From Paenibacillus sp. CF384 (lineage in GTDB: Bacteria; Bacillota; Bacilli; Paenibacillales; Paenibacillaceae), in NCBI RefSeq assembly GCF_900106745.1, contig NZ_FNNV01000017.1, forward strand, positions 1 through 64,000: 64,000 nucleotides of DNA, in the 5' to 3' direction. Below the pieces are notes generated by a model. The model was given only the letters and a program-made list of their open reading frames with translations. It did no database searches and had not been told where the DNA came from. The translations under genes were made by a program, and so were the position numbers. This document shows, piece by piece, positions 16,384-25,284 of this stretch. Each line of letters begins with the position of its first letter. Within the stretch, counting starts at the first letter, position 1.

Positions 16384-16716
16384 ATGTCTGCAAACAATTA
16401 TATCCCCAAAGTCCCCGCCGTCATCGACTGTAATATCGAGAAAACGCTGGATGTGATCGGCGGAAAATGGGCCTTTCTTGTCCTTCGCGAGCTGTTCTGC
16501 GAGAAGCGCCGGTTCGGTGAGCTGCAGCGGTTAATCCCTTCCGTCAGTCCGCGAGCGCTGACGAGTACGCTTCGTCACTTAGAGGGACAAGGCGTGCTTG
16601 AGCGCCATGTATTCCCCACCGTCCCGGTCACGGTTGAATATTCGCTGACACCTAAAGGCGTCGACTTGCATCAAATTTTGCATGAAATGAAGCTATGGGC
16701 TGCCAAGTGGACCTAA
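16384..16716 (+). CDS. HxlR-type winged-helix transcriptional regulator
   Basis: 110 residues, winged-helix of the HxlR/DUF24 family: KTLDVIGGKWAFLVLRELF, LQRLIPSVSPRALTSTLRHLEGQGVLER is the DNA-binding helix region. A cysteine at residue 16 is placed where HxlR members that sense quinones or aldehydes carry their reactive Cys. GGAGG precedes the ATG. Divergent from the reductase, it probably regulates it in response to electrophiles; this is inference from layout. Confidence 0.9.
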   Translation: MSANNYIPKVPAVIDCNIEKTLDVIGGKWAFLVLRELFCEKRRFGELQRLIPSVSPRALTSTLRHLEGQGVLERHVFPTVPVTVEYSLTPKGVDLHQILHEMKLWAAKWT

Positions 16717-16735
16717 TCGCATACGCACCGCACAG

Positions 16736-16782
16736 AAAAAGAGCAGGGCATTCACATGATGACGTGAACCCCTGCTCTTGCT
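16736..16782. terminator. Bidirectional terminator between HxlR and HD-GYP genes
   Basis: AAGAGCAGGG and CCCTGCTCTT form a ten-base stem around a 21-base loop, with A and T tracts on either side. It serves two convergent genes. Confidence 0.75.
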
Positions 16783-16793
16783 ATTTACCGAAC

Positions 16794-17813
16794 CTATAAT
16801 CCAATAATCTGTTTAATTTGCAGTTGACGATCCGCGGACAAATCCACGAATTCTTCGCCGATGCGTACGAGCGGCGCTTCCTCGTCATGCGGATTAATAT
16901 ATACGATTTCGCCGACGCGGTCATCGGTGAGGACGACTTTCTGACCGATCATCTTCGTCGTAATATTCTCAAGGAATACCGACACGATATGCGGATCGAG
17001 CTGTCCGAAATAACCCTCGCGCAGCTGACGAACCACCTCATAGAAAGGCAGTGCCTTATGATAAGGCCGATCGGAGGACATGGCGTGGAAGATATCCGCC
17101 ACTGCTACGATTTTGCTGAAGCTATCGATTTTATCCGAGGTCAAGCCTAGCGGGTAGCCTTTGCCATCCTCGCGTTCATGATGCTGGAGGGCGACTAAAG
17201 CGGCACGGTAGCTGATGCCTTCGGTTTTCTTCAATATTTCGTAGCCGTAAATGGTATGTTTCTTCACGACTTCGAATTCTGCCTCCGTCAGCTTGCCTGG
17301 TTTGTTGATGATCTCCGGCGGAATCTTCACTTTACCTACATCATGCAGCGTTGCTGCAAGCGTAAGCGCTGTCAATTCGTCTTCTTTAAAATTCAGCCAT
17401 TTGCCGATCATCGTCGCCAGCACGCCAACACCGATGTTGTGCTGATACGTATAATCACCTTGCGCCTTGACCGCCTCGAACAGCTCGAATATATTCGGAT
17501 GGCTGGCCACACTCTTAACAGAGGGAATGATGTTGTTCTGCAGCTCGTCCATCGGTATCTTGCCGGTTTCTCGAATAGAGTCATACATTTCCTTAGCCCT
17601 ACTTGTAACCTGAGTCACAGCGGAATGAGGAGAACTCGGCTTTCCTGTTTTCTCCGCTTCCACTACATCGAAGATAATGGAGACATTTTCGATTTTGTGC
17701 TTTTCTAGTAGGACTAAGTGCTCTTCTTCCAGCACGATATTAGCGGGCAGCACGGTTACGCCAAATGCATTTACGACTTCTTTTTTCAAGGTTTTCCCCA
17801 AATAGTTTCGCAT
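16794..17813 (-). CDS. HD-GYP domain protein, probable cyclic-di-GMP phosphodiesterase
   Basis: 339 residues. The HD-GYP domain occupies about residues 100-290 with ATLHDVGKVKIP (HD pair) and HHEREDGKGYPLGL (GYP). Proteins of this family hydrolyse cyclic-di-GMP or act as signalling phosphohydrolases. There is no receiver, PAS or membrane domain; the short N-terminal part resembles the DUF3391-like leader of several members. It is transcribed alone. Activity is a family-based inference. Confidence 0.88.
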   Translation of the reverse strand: MRNYLGKTLKKEVVNAFGVTVLPANIVLEEEHLVLLEKHKIENVSIIFDVVEAEKTGKPSSPHSAVTQVTSRAKEMYDSIRETGKIPMDELQNNIIPSVKSVASHPNIFELFEAVKAQGDYTYQHNIGVGVLATMIGKWLNFKEDELTALTLAATLHDVGKVKIPPEIINKPGKLTEAEFEVVKKHTIYGYEILKKTEGISYRAALVALQHHEREDGKGYPLGLTSDKIDSFSKIVAVADIFHAMSSDRPYHKALPFYEVVRQLREGYFGQLDPHIVSVFLENITTKMIGQKVVLTDDRVGEIVYINPHDEEAPLVRIGEEFVDLSADRQLQIKQIIGL

Positions 17814-17958
17814 AGCGCCTCCAACAAAAGTCGTACTTGTTCCTTTTTTCCAAGGTAAATGTTTACTGTTAACTATACTTTAACATGCTGATACAGCCAT
17901 TGTCCTATGGTATTGTTTTACAGGCGGCAAGAATGAATCTAAAGTACTAGTCCGAACG

Positions 17959-17999
17959 CCAAAAAGGACCTCCCTTCTCTACCAAGAGGCCCATTTTTC
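17959..17999. terminator. Terminator after the sigma factor gene
   Basis: Minus strand GGGCCTC, 13-base loop, GAGGTCC with a following T-run; an A/T tract flanks both sides. The stem has one G-T pair. Probably ends the sigma factor transcript. Confidence 0.55.
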
Positions 18000-18015
18000 C
18001 ATCTGATCCGATCCT

Positions 18016-18600
18016 TTATAATTCGCCGGTCATCAATGCCGTCGTCCATCGGTCTACCATATAGGGAAGCGCTGGCGCGCTTCTGCGCTTCCCGGCTCGA
18101 CTGCGCGGGGCAGCCGCCGGCTCTTGCTGGACACCTCGCTTACGCAGCGTTGATTTGGAGCGGTGCAGCACCATTTTGACAGCAGGGACCGTACATTGCA
18201 GCTCATCGGCAATATCCTGGTAGGAATAATCGAACACCTCTGCGAGCAGCAGCATCTCCATCTCGCGAGCGGACAGATGCTCCGTTACCCACTCCAGCGT
18301 CCCGCGAATGGCGGCGTAGTTGTTATCGTAATACGGCAATTGAAGGGCCTCATCGATCGGAACGGTTATGCCGCGTCGTTTGCGATGGGCGTCAATATGC
18401 ACGTTGCGGGCGATTTTGTACAGCAGCGACCTGGGGTGACGAAGAATGCCGGTATCCCGATAATGCTTGAAAGCCCGAAGCAGCGCCTCCTGCAGCAGAT
18501 CCTCCGATTCCCATTTGGATGCGGTCAAATAATAACAATAGGTCCGCACATGCCGGAGATGCGGCTTGATGGCTTCTTCGAACTCGGTCCACGGCTTCAT
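18016..18600 (-). CDS. ECF-like RNA polymerase sigma factor
   Basis: 194 residues with sigma-70 regions 2 and 4. Region 2: ASKWESEDLLQEALLRAFKHY and HPRSLLYKIARNVHIDAHRKRRG. Region 4: LSAREMEMLLLAEVFDYSYQDIADELQCTVPAVKMVLHRSKSTLRKRG. The C-terminal 40 residues (basic, Ala/Pro-rich) are outside the usual ECF core. No anti-sigma gene is next to it, so its control is unclear. It lies about 100 bases downstream of glycerate kinase with no visible shared function. Confidence 0.88.
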   Translation of the reverse strand: MKPWTEFEEAIKPHLRHVRTYCYYLTASKWESEDLLQEALLRAFKHYRDTGILRHPRSLLYKIARNVHIDAHRKRRGITVPIDEALQLPYYDNNYAAIRGTLEWVTEHLSAREMEMLLLAEVFDYSYQDIADELQCTVPAVKMVLHRSKSTLRKRGVQQEPAAAPRSRAGKRRSAPALPYMVDRWTTALMTGEL

Positions 18601-18696
18601 GCTAACTGGTCTCCCCCCTGCTTTTGTCCTGTTTCACTGATCCTGACCCTCAGTCTAACAGGCCATTGTGAACATGATGTGAAGGAGAAGAGGATT

Positions 18697-19830
18697 TTAA
18701 AATGAATTTTTGAGTAGAGCGAACAGCTGGGCGACACTGGCCTCCGCCCACTCTGCAGTATGCGCCATCGCCTCTTCCAAGCTGCATGGTCCCGGGACGA
18801 TGGAGAATGCGCTCACCTTCCCGAGCTTGCTTAGCTCATGAATCGACAACAACCGCATCCCGCACAGAATAATAACCGGTACGCCAAGAGGTCCCGCAGC
18901 TCCGCACACTCCTGCCGCTACCTTTCCCGATAATGTCTGCTCGTCCAGTTTGCCTTCGCCGGTGATAATAAAGTCTGCATCCTTCACGGCTGCAGCGAAT
19001 CCGCTTGCTTCCATAACCACTTCAATGCCGGGACGAACAACCGCATTCATGAATCCGGCTATGCCAGCCCCCATTCCTCCGGCAGCACCGCCGCCGGGTA
19101 AGGTCATCACGTCAATCCCGCGTGCGGCGCGGATCTGCTCGGCGAATAGGCGCAGCCCTTCATCGAGCACGGTCACCATCTCCGGCGTTGCCCCCTTCTG
19201 CGGTCCGAAGATGGCTGATGCGCCTTGCGGACCGCATAGCGTGTTGGTTACGTCGCTCGCGATCGTAACTTGCGTTTCCGCTAGACGCGGATCTAGCCCG
19301 GCGGCATCTAGCTTCGCGAGCTGTCTCAGCGCTCCGCCGCCTTCGGCAAGGGGCTGTCCTTGCGCGTCTTGCAGCTGCAGCCCCAATGCTCGCAGCATGC
19401 CGGCGCCGCCGTCATTGGTCGCGCTGCCGCCAAGGCCGATAATGAATTTGCGATAGCCTTGATCCAGCGCATGCTTAATCAGCTCGCCTGTGCCGCGGCT
19501 TGATGTCTGGAGCGGCTGCCTCTCTTCCGCCGTTAGCAGCGGAAGCCCCGACGCCTGAGCCATCTCAATGATTACCGTCTCGCCGTCACCCAGCACACCG
19601 TAAGCGGCTGTCATGGCGCGACCAAGCGGATCGGTTGCCGCTGCCTCTATCCGTGTGCCGCCTGTGGCGTGCACAAGGTTGTCCATAATACCTTCTCCGC
19701 CATCGGCCAGCGGCAGCTCATGCAGCTCTGCCTCCGGCATGACGGACCGAATGCCTCTGGCAATAGCACTGCACAGCTCCCTTGCTGATGCAGAGCCTTT
19801 GAAAGAATCAGGCGCAATGACTACTTTCAT
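18697..19830 (-). CDS. Glycerate kinase
   Basis: 377 residues, GarK/GlxK family, which phosphorylates D-glycerate, giving 2- or 3-phosphoglycerate depending on the member. Diagnostic segments are the N-terminal MKVVIAPDSFKGSASA, LADGGEGIMDNL, GLGGSATNDGGAGML and ITGEGKLDEQT. It is about the normal length. It diverges from the Dph6-like gene. No glyoxylate or serine pathway gene is adjacent, so the source of glycerate is not evident here. Confidence 0.94.
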   Translation of the reverse strand: MKVVIAPDSFKGSASARELCSAIARGIRSVMPEAELHELPLADGGEGIMDNLVHATGGTRIEAAATDPLGRAMTAAYGVLGDGETVIIEMAQASGLPLLTAEERQPLQTSSRGTGELIKHALDQGYRKFIIGLGGSATNDGGAGMLRALGLQLQDAQGQPLAEGGGALRQLAKLDAAGLDPRLAETQVTIASDVTNTLCGPQGASAIFGPQKGATPEMVTVLDEGLRLFAEQIRAARGIDVMTLPGGGAAGGMGAGIAGFMNAVVRPGIEVVMEASGFAAAVKDADFIITGEGKLDEQTLSGKVAAGVCGAAGPLGVPVIILCGMRLLSIHELSKLGKVSAFSIVPGPCSLEEAMAHTAEWAEASVAQLFALLKNSF

Positions 19831-19924
19831 CCCTCTATCTACTCCCGTCGAATATATCTATGTAAGTTATTATCCTATATAATTTGTACCACATCACTAC
19901 AATTCATAACGGGGAATGATGATC

Positions 19925-20620
19925 ATGGAAGAAACGATGGATTGGAAGAATGAAACAATCGTCGGACGCCGATTTATTGCCTCCTTCAGCGGCGGCAAGG
20001 ATAGTGCACTCGCTTTATATAAAGCCATGCAGGTTGGAGAAGCAATCGGCCTCATCGTGATGCTGGAAGAGGAAGGAAAACGTTCCAGATCCCATGGCAT
20101 GCCACCCGAGCTTATTCGCGCTCAAGCAGATGCGATCGGACTGCCGCTCTATACAGCTTCTGCGAGCTGGGCTGACTATGAGCAAGCTTTTATCAGCCAA
20201 CTGGTACAAGCGAGAGAGCGCGGAGCCGAAGTGCTCGTAACAGGGGACATCGAACTGACGGATTATGGCTGCTGGCAGGATGAGGTATCGAAGAAAGCAG
20301 GCTTGGAGCTCGGCATGCCGCTGTGGCAAATGGATCATCTCGAAACCGTAGAAACCTTCATCAATCTCGGTTTCCTATCGGTCGTGGTGACCGTCAACTT
20401 ATCGCTCGGCATGCGCGAAACGGATCTTGGACGCATGCTGGACCATGAATTTGTACAAGAGCTCCTCGATCGTGGTATCGACCCTTGCGGAGAAGGCGGC
20501 GAGTTTCATACGACTGTGCTGGACGGACCGATATTCAAGTCCCCGATTACGGTTCGCAGATGTGAAATGGTGCGGCATGGCGATTACGCCTTTCTGCCGC
20601 TGGAGTTAAGTAACAGGTAA
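19925..20620 (+). CDS. Diphthine-ammonia ligase-like ATP pyrophosphatase
   Basis: 231 residues. The PP-loop SFSGGKDSALALYKAM (from residue 20) activates a substrate by adenylation, and the EGGEFHTTVLDGPIF segment near the C-terminus matches the Dph6/MJ0570-related family. Bacteria lack diphthamide, so the true substrate is unknown; the name reflects homology only. Three ATG codons cluster at the start; the one at 19925 is chosen because GGGGA lies nine bases upstream. Confidence 0.85.
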   Translation: MEETMDWKNETIVGRRFIASFSGGKDSALALYKAMQVGEAIGLIVMLEEEGKRSRSHGMPPELIRAQADAIGLPLYTASASWADYEQAFISQLVQARERGAEVLVTGDIELTDYGCWQDEVSKKAGLELGMPLWQMDHLETVETFINLGFLSVVVTVNLSLGMRETDLGRMLDHEFVQELLDRGIDPCGEGGEFHTTVLDGPIFKSPITVRRCEMVRHGDYAFLPLELSNR

Positions 20621-20699
20621 TGCTATCCAATTGTGATGGTGTTTGATATAATATCCAGAGCATCTAGATATAGGTATATTAGACTGGGGAGGCGCGCAG

Positions 20700-20987
20700 A
20701 TGTCAGGTTCGAAAGTCATGAAGTGGATATCGGGTTCTTTAGAAATATTTCTAGCCATTCCAATATTGGGGGCGCTTGTAGTCATCGGAACCTCCTATTC
20801 TGCTTTGGGATTCATGCTGATCATTCACCTCGTCACCCTGATCCTCTCGAAGAAAGACCGAGAACCGATTTATGGTTCGGTGCTTGGTATCGTAACCTGT
20901 CTATTAGCTTGGATTCCTTTCGTCGGTTGGATCCTTCACTTATTAAGCGGAATTTTCCTCATGATTTCTGCAGCAAAAAGGAGCTAA
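20700..20987 (+). CDS. Small membrane protein, function unknown
   Basis: 95 residues with about three hydrophobic segments (LEIFLAIPILGALVVIGTSY, FMLIIHLVTLIL and VTCLLAWIPFVGWILHLLSGIFLMI). GGGGAGG precedes the ATG. I do not recognise a characterised family. It lies downstream of the Dph6-like gene by 80 bases with its own likely promoter region, and it converges with the stalk-domain gene on a shared terminator. Confidence 0.75.
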   Translation: MSGSKVMKWISGSLEIFLAIPILGALVVIGTSYSALGFMLIIHLVTLILSKKDREPIYGSVLGIVTCLLAWIPFVGWILHLLSGIFLMISAAKRS

Positions 20988-21015
20988 GCACATTTAAGTG
21001 CCTAGCTCCTTTCTT
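20975..21015. terminator. Bidirectional terminator shared by two convergent genes
   Basis: AAGGAGCTAAGCAC and GTGCCTAGCTCCTT form a near-perfect 14-base stem with a seven-base loop. It overlaps the last codons of the small membrane gene and ends the stalk-domain gene from the other side. Confidence 0.85.
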
Positions 21016-21018
21016 CGT

Positions 21019-22227
21019 CTACTCTTCCGATTCGTCCATATCGTTATACAGCTCGTTGCTGCCCGGCATAAGCAGCCACTTATTGTCTACCTTCTTCAAG
21101 TTGTATAAGTTAATCGATTTGACAGGCATCATCTCGCCGCCAATCGTCACTTCAAATGTGTGCAGCGTCAGAAGGAGCGCCTTGTCACCGTTTAGTTCAA
21201 CGATGGCGTTCTTCTCCAGATTCATTTTCAAGCTGGTTTCGGTATCCTTGAACAATTCATCCATGGAATTCACATCTTCATCGAAGCCTTCCGCTCCGGG
21301 TACAAGTGTAGCCTTGTATGCGTTCAGATCCTTTGCATTTACAGCAGCGGCGTTAGCAGCAATCAGTGCCGAAATCGCGGTCTTATCTGCTTCAGGAGCT
21401 GCAATGGCTTCATTCCAGATGCCATCGAGATCCAGCAATTGATGGGAAAGCTGCTCGGCATCGTAGATTGCCCATTTGCCGTTCTCTTTGTGAAGCGTGT
21501 ACAGCATTTCGTTCTCCACATCCGCAAAGAAGCCGTCTCCGCCTACTTTAACCGACTGCTCTACCGTGTACACAACCGCTTCAACGGGCGAATAGGAATC
21601 AATCGTTTTCTCGCTGAATGTCGTCTTCGTGTGTACTTTCGCGAACGTTTCCTGCACCGATTCACGAATTAAATCACGTACCGGAGATTCAGCATGGAAG
21701 ACCGCCATATAAGCTGCCGCGTCTTGTGCATCCTCAGCCGCAGTCAGCTTGTCCAGCACGCCGAACACTTCTGCCTGCTGCTGTGCCGTAGGTCCTTTAT
21801 CCGTAATCGTAACGATTTTCTTCACGCCGTCCCAGTTGACCGTTTTATCCGAAAGCGTTGCGATGAAGCGAACGCCAACCATTGTACGGCCGTTCAGCAG
21901 CTTCATTTCACCGTTAACAGGAACATTCTTGCCATCAACCAAAGCCGTCTTACCGCTCGGTTTCATCTCAATGCTGCGCGCAGCCGATTTGGCTTTAATT
22001 AGCTTCGTGGAAGCATTGTAATCGATGGAATAGCCCAGTTGTGTAAACAAGGTACGGAATTCCACATAGGTTTTGCCATTCTGAAGTACAGGCGGTGCAG
22101 GGAAGATGACCCATTCGCCATTTAGTTTAACTTTAATGTCGGTGCCTCCACTTGCCGCGGAAGCCGTCCCTGCCAAAGATGCGAATACTACGATAATGGC
22201 AAGTACCACACTTAACAAACGTTTCAT
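21019..22227 (-). CDS. Secreted protein with copper-amine-oxidase-like stalk domain
   Basis: About 402 residues from ATG 22227 (GTGAGG upstream). Residues 1-27 are a signal peptide (MKRLLSVVLAIIVVFASLAGTASA). About 30-130 is a copper amine oxidase N-terminal-type stalk domain (VKLNGEWVIFPAPPVLQNGKTYVEFRTLF, MVGVRFIATLSDKTVNWDGVKKIVTI), very common in Paenibacillus exported proteins. The rest contains two weakly similar segments with a nuclear-transport-factor-2-like look (about 150-270 and 275-395). No catalytic site is recognised; likely cell-surface. Confidence 0.8.
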   Translation of the reverse strand: MKRLLSVVLAIIVVFASLAGTASAASGGTDIKVKLNGEWVIFPAPPVLQNGKTYVEFRTLFTQLGYSIDYNASTKLIKAKSAARSIEMKPSGKTALVDGKNVPVNGEMKLLNGRTMVGVRFIATLSDKTVNWDGVKKIVTITDKGPTAQQQAEVFGVLDKLTAAEDAQDAAAYMAVFHAESPVRDLIRESVQETFAKVHTKTTFSEKTIDSYSPVEAVVYTVEQSVKVGGDGFFADVENEMLYTLHKENGKWAIYDAEQLSHQLLDLDGIWNEAIAAPEADKTAISALIAANAAAVNAKDLNAYKATLVPGAEGFDEDVNSMDELFKDTETSLKMNLEKNAIVELNGDKALLLTLHTFEVTIGGEMMPVKSINLYNLKKVDNKWLLMPGSNELYNDMDESEE

Positions 22228-22334
22228 AGGAAACCTCACTTTCATTCTCTCTTATTGGATGACATACCTAATTATAGTATACGAGAGTTTATCGACTGAC
22301 AACGCTCCAAATGTTAACTATAGTGCCTGGCAGA

Positions 22335-22949
22335 CTACTTGTTCGTGCGTACCCAGCTCCGGAACAATCGGATGCACAATGCCACCCAGCATGCGCTTAA
22401 CCAGAAGCCCGCCAGAATATCAGACGGATAATGAACGCCGAGGTAAATGCGGGATACCCCCATAATCATGATCATCGCTGCGCTAAAGCATAATAGAGCG
22501 AGGCGCCACCTTCGCAGGCGGATGTGACGCCATAGTAAATAAGTAATAAGGACATAGAAAGTGAACGCCGCCATCGCATTGCCGCTCGGATAGCTGAACC
22601 CGTGCTGTTCGACGAGACGGTGAATATTCGGACGATCACGCTCATACATAGGCTTCAACAGCTCGTTTAGCAGCGTGGAACCCAGCATGCCGCCAAGGAG
22701 CAGTACAAGCTCCTTCCGATGCTTGAATACAAAGAATAAGAGCACTGCAACGATGAGAACGATCGGTATCATCGTTGAGGTTGAACCGATTTTGTTGAAT
22801 ACTTTGGCAATAGAGGTCAGTCCATCGTTCTCCTGCCCTTGCACCGCGGCAATAATCGTTTCATCGAACGGCTTCAGCTTATCCCGGGATACAAGCATCG
22901 ACAGCCCCTGAAACCCCGCAATCGCAAGAATAAACAAAATCAACCACAT
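22335..22949 (-). CDS. PAP2 family membrane phosphatase
   Basis: 204 residues from ATG 22949, preferred because GGAGG stands nine bases upstream. It has several membrane spans and the three phosphatase motifs: KPMYERDRP, YPSGNAM and SRIYLGVHYPSD. The second motif reads PSGN where PSGH is canonical. Enzymes of this family dephosphorylate phosphatidic acid, phosphatidylglycerol phosphate or undecaprenyl pyrophosphate at the membrane. Divergent from the SDR gene. Confidence 0.87.
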   Translation of the reverse strand: MWLILFILAIAGFQGLSMLVSRDKLKPFDETIIAAVQGQENDGLTSIAKVFNKIGSTSTMIPIVLIVAVLLFFVFKHRKELVLLLGGMLGSTLLNELLKPMYERDRPNIHRLVEQHGFSYPSGNAMAAFTFYVLITYLLWRHIRLRRWRLALLCFSAAMIMIMGVSRIYLGVHYPSDILAGFWLSACWVALCIRLFRSWVRTNK

Positions 22950-23068
22950 AACGAAATTAACCTCCACATTTGCAATATGAAACTGACCGTCTTTGTCAGT
23001 CAAGACAGGGTAGACTGAATAGAAAGACGCAACAACCATACAACCTATTTAAAGGAGAAAACTACCGA

Positions 23069-23941
23069 ATGAGACCACTTGATGGAAAAATAGCCGTTGT
23101 CGCAGGTGCGACACGAGGCGCAGGACGCGGCATCGCGATTGCGCTCGGTCGTGCAGGCGCGACCGTTTATGTCACCGGCCGCAGCGTCCGAGGAAGCTTG
23201 TCCGATATGGGCCGCAGCGAAACCATTGAAGAAACGGCAGAGCTTGTCACCGCCGCCGGCGGCAAAGGCATTCCCGTCCGCTGCGATTACACCGTAGAGG
23301 ACGATGTTCGTGCCCTATATGCCCGTGTAGCCGAGGAGCAGCAAGGCCGACTCGACATCCAAGTGAATGACATATGGGGTGGCGATCCCCTCACGGTATG
23401 GCATGAGAAGTTCTGGGAGCATTCCCTACACGACGGCCTTCTCATTCAGCAGCGCGGTGTCCATACCCATATGATGGCCAGCTACTATGCCGCGCCTCTG
23501 ATGATTGCTCATGGCTCCGGCGGGCTGATCATTGAAATTACGGACGGCTATGATTATCGTTACCGCGGCAATCTCTACTATAGTTTAGCTAAGATTTCCG
23601 TCATCCACCTGGCGCAAGCGATGGCAGCAGACCTCCGTCCGCATAACATAGCGGCGGTTGCATTAACGCCGGGCTTCCTTCGTTCAGAAGCGATGCTGGA
23701 TCACTTCGGCGTGAAGGAGAGCAATTGGCGGGACGCTGCTGCGCAGGACCCCCATTTTCTCCAATCGGAAACGCCCGCTCTCGTCGGCCAAGCTGCTGCT
23801 GCACTTGCTTCCGATCCGAATGTGCTGGAGCGAAGCGGCCAAGCGTTGACCTCGTGGGACTTGTCCGAGGAATACGGCTTCGCAGATGCAGATGGCAGCC
23901 GGCCGCACTGGGGCCGCTATGCCGCCGAGCATGGCTTCTAG
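23069..23941 (+). CDS. Short-chain dehydrogenase/reductase
   Basis: 290 residues from ATG 23069 (AAAGGAGA upstream). The Rossmann motif VVAGATRGAGRGIAIALG binds NAD(P), followed by TGRS, which suggests NADP. The catalytic pair is in YYSLAKIS (Y-x3-K). The usual NNAG stretch is replaced by VNDIWGG, seen in a longer SDR subgroup. Substrate unknown. It stands alone between PAP2 and a PP2C-like gene. Confidence 0.88.
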   Translation: MRPLDGKIAVVAGATRGAGRGIAIALGRAGATVYVTGRSVRGSLSDMGRSETIEETAELVTAAGGKGIPVRCDYTVEDDVRALYARVAEEQQGRLDIQVNDIWGGDPLTVWHEKFWEHSLHDGLLIQQRGVHTHMMASYYAAPLMIAHGSGGLIIEITDGYDYRYRGNLYYSLAKISVIHLAQAMAADLRPHNIAAVALTPGFLRSEAMLDHFGVKESNWRDAAAQDPHFLQSETPALVGQAAAALASDPNVLERSGQALTSWDLSEEYGFADADGSRPHWGRYAAEHGF

Positions 23942-23974
23942 TCGAAGTCGCAGCCGAGGCCGGAGTCGCAGCGG

Positions 23975-24832
23975 CTACAGTTCCATCCAGAGCGCGGTTT
24001 TATCGTCGGATTTCTTCACGCGCGGGAACCGCGTGCAATCGGGATCGGACTCTTCGAGCTCCGTCAGCCACTCGATATAACGAGGCAGCCCCATTTCTCG
24101 GACAAGCGAAGCAATCTCTACGGTGCTGTCTTTGTCCGGCTCTCCCGGCGGCTTCGGAATATAGAGCCCATCGGTAAAGAGCAGCAGCGATTTCACATTT
24201 GTCCGGCTGATACGGCCGAATTCCGCATAATCACCGAACGTCGGATCGCCGTTAATCACACCGTAGCCGCCAAGCGTGTTGGCCACTTCACGACCTTGTA
24301 TAATAATCGGCTTGCTGTACTCCCATAGGGCCTCACGAGTCGTTAGTCCCTCTGCGACGCCTTGTGCCCATACCGCTTTGGTCCGATCATCCACATGCGC
24401 CAATTGATCGTTCGTCACAATACGGATCGATCCATCCGTGTAATAGACAGCCAGCATGCAGTCGCCTAATTGGGCAAAATCTATCCATTTGGGCTGAACG
24501 CGCACCAATGCCGCACATGCATTCCACACGGCTTCCTTCTGCTCAGGCGATATTCCCGCTTCTACCATAGCCGCTCGCAGTGCTGTGTTTGCGCGGGTGA
24601 GCAGGCTCATCAACATATCCGAAGCAGCTGCTTCTTCAACCGCAGCTTCATTGCATGTCCGAGCTACCAGCTGTGCAGCTAAGTAGCCGCCGCTTTCTCC
24701 GCCCGGCCCTTGGTAAGGCACTAATGAAGTGGCTCCATCAATTACGCCGAATAGTTGTAGATCGTCATTGTGAATGATGGCGTCCTCATTCCAGGGGCTA
24801 ACCCCTTTTACCGATACTGAAGTAAGTTCCAT
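23975..24832 (-). CDS. PP2C-like protein phosphatase
   Basis: 285 residues. The fold signature is spread over VIDGATSLV (metal Asp), AQLGDCMLAVYY, LLLFTDGLYIP and KSDDKTALWMEL, all in PP2C order. It probably removes phosphate from Ser/Thr or acts in a partner-switch system, but no cognate kinase or antagonist gene is adjacent. Single gene; it converges with the SDR gene. Function is inferred from the fold only. Confidence 0.82.
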   Translation of the reverse strand: MELTSVSVKGVSPWNEDAIIHNDDLQLFGVIDGATSLVPYQGPGGESGGYLAAQLVARTCNEAAVEEAAASDMLMSLLTRANTALRAAMVEAGISPEQKEAVWNACAALVRVQPKWIDFAQLGDCMLAVYYTDGSIRIVTNDQLAHVDDRTKAVWAQGVAEGLTTREALWEYSKPIIIQGREVANTLGGYGVINGDPTFGDYAEFGRISRTNVKSLLLFTDGLYIPKPPGEPDKDSTVEIASLVREMGLPRYIEWLTELEESDPDCTRFPRVKKSDDKTALWMEL

Positions 24833-24952
24833 GACCGCTCCACCTCTCCATTGCTATGTTTTATATCTCGCTCCTATTAGCTGGCAGTAGATTTTAGCAT
24901 AAGATAGTCTCCCGATAAAGGCAATCCGAAATCACCCCAGGACTAGGGGAAA

Positions 24953-25001
24953 GAAAAAGACCCAAACCGGCTCTGCTCGAGCCGACTCGGGTCTTCTTCG
25001 T
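24953..25001 (-). terminator. Terminator after the DUF6171-like gene
   Basis: Minus strand AAGACCCGAGTCGGCT pairs, with internal mismatches, with AGCCGGTTTGGGTCTT and is followed by TTTTCTTTCC. It closes the abfA operon. Confidence 0.8.
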
Positions 25002-25005
25002 TTTC

Positions 25006-25284
25006 TTACCATCTTGAACCGCTTGGATGCGGACAACCTTTGACCGCAAGCTTCGCGCGAACCTTCACGAAGCAGCCGCAATGTGCGCAGGTCGTGCCAT
25101 ATTGAAGCGAAGAACACCCTTCGCAATGGGAGAGTCTGTCCTCGTACTGCGTATCCGAGACACAGTCGCCGGGATGCAGCGCCAGCTTGCTCAGAATCCG
25201 CTGCAGCTGCGCTTCCTCCACATGTACGGACGCACTGCAACCTTTGCAGCCTTCTTGTCTCTGCGATTCAGTTGCCATACGCAT
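25006..25284 (-). CDS. Small cysteine-rich zinc-ribbon-like protein (DUF6171-like)
   Basis: 92 residues with ordered cysteine pairs: CKGC, HCEGC, CAHCGC and a late KGCPHP, suggesting a zinc-binding fold. It ends KVRAKLAVKGCPHPSGSRW, resembling DUF6171 proteins of Firmicutes. The start ATG overlaps the last base of the arabinofuranosidase stop, implying coupled translation. No function is known; the link to arabinose metabolism is only positional. Confidence 0.7.
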   Translation of the reverse strand: MRMATESQRQEGCKGCSASVHVEEAQLQRILSKLALHPGDCVSDTQYEDRLSHCEGCSSLQYGTTCAHCGCFVKVRAKLAVKGCPHPSGSRW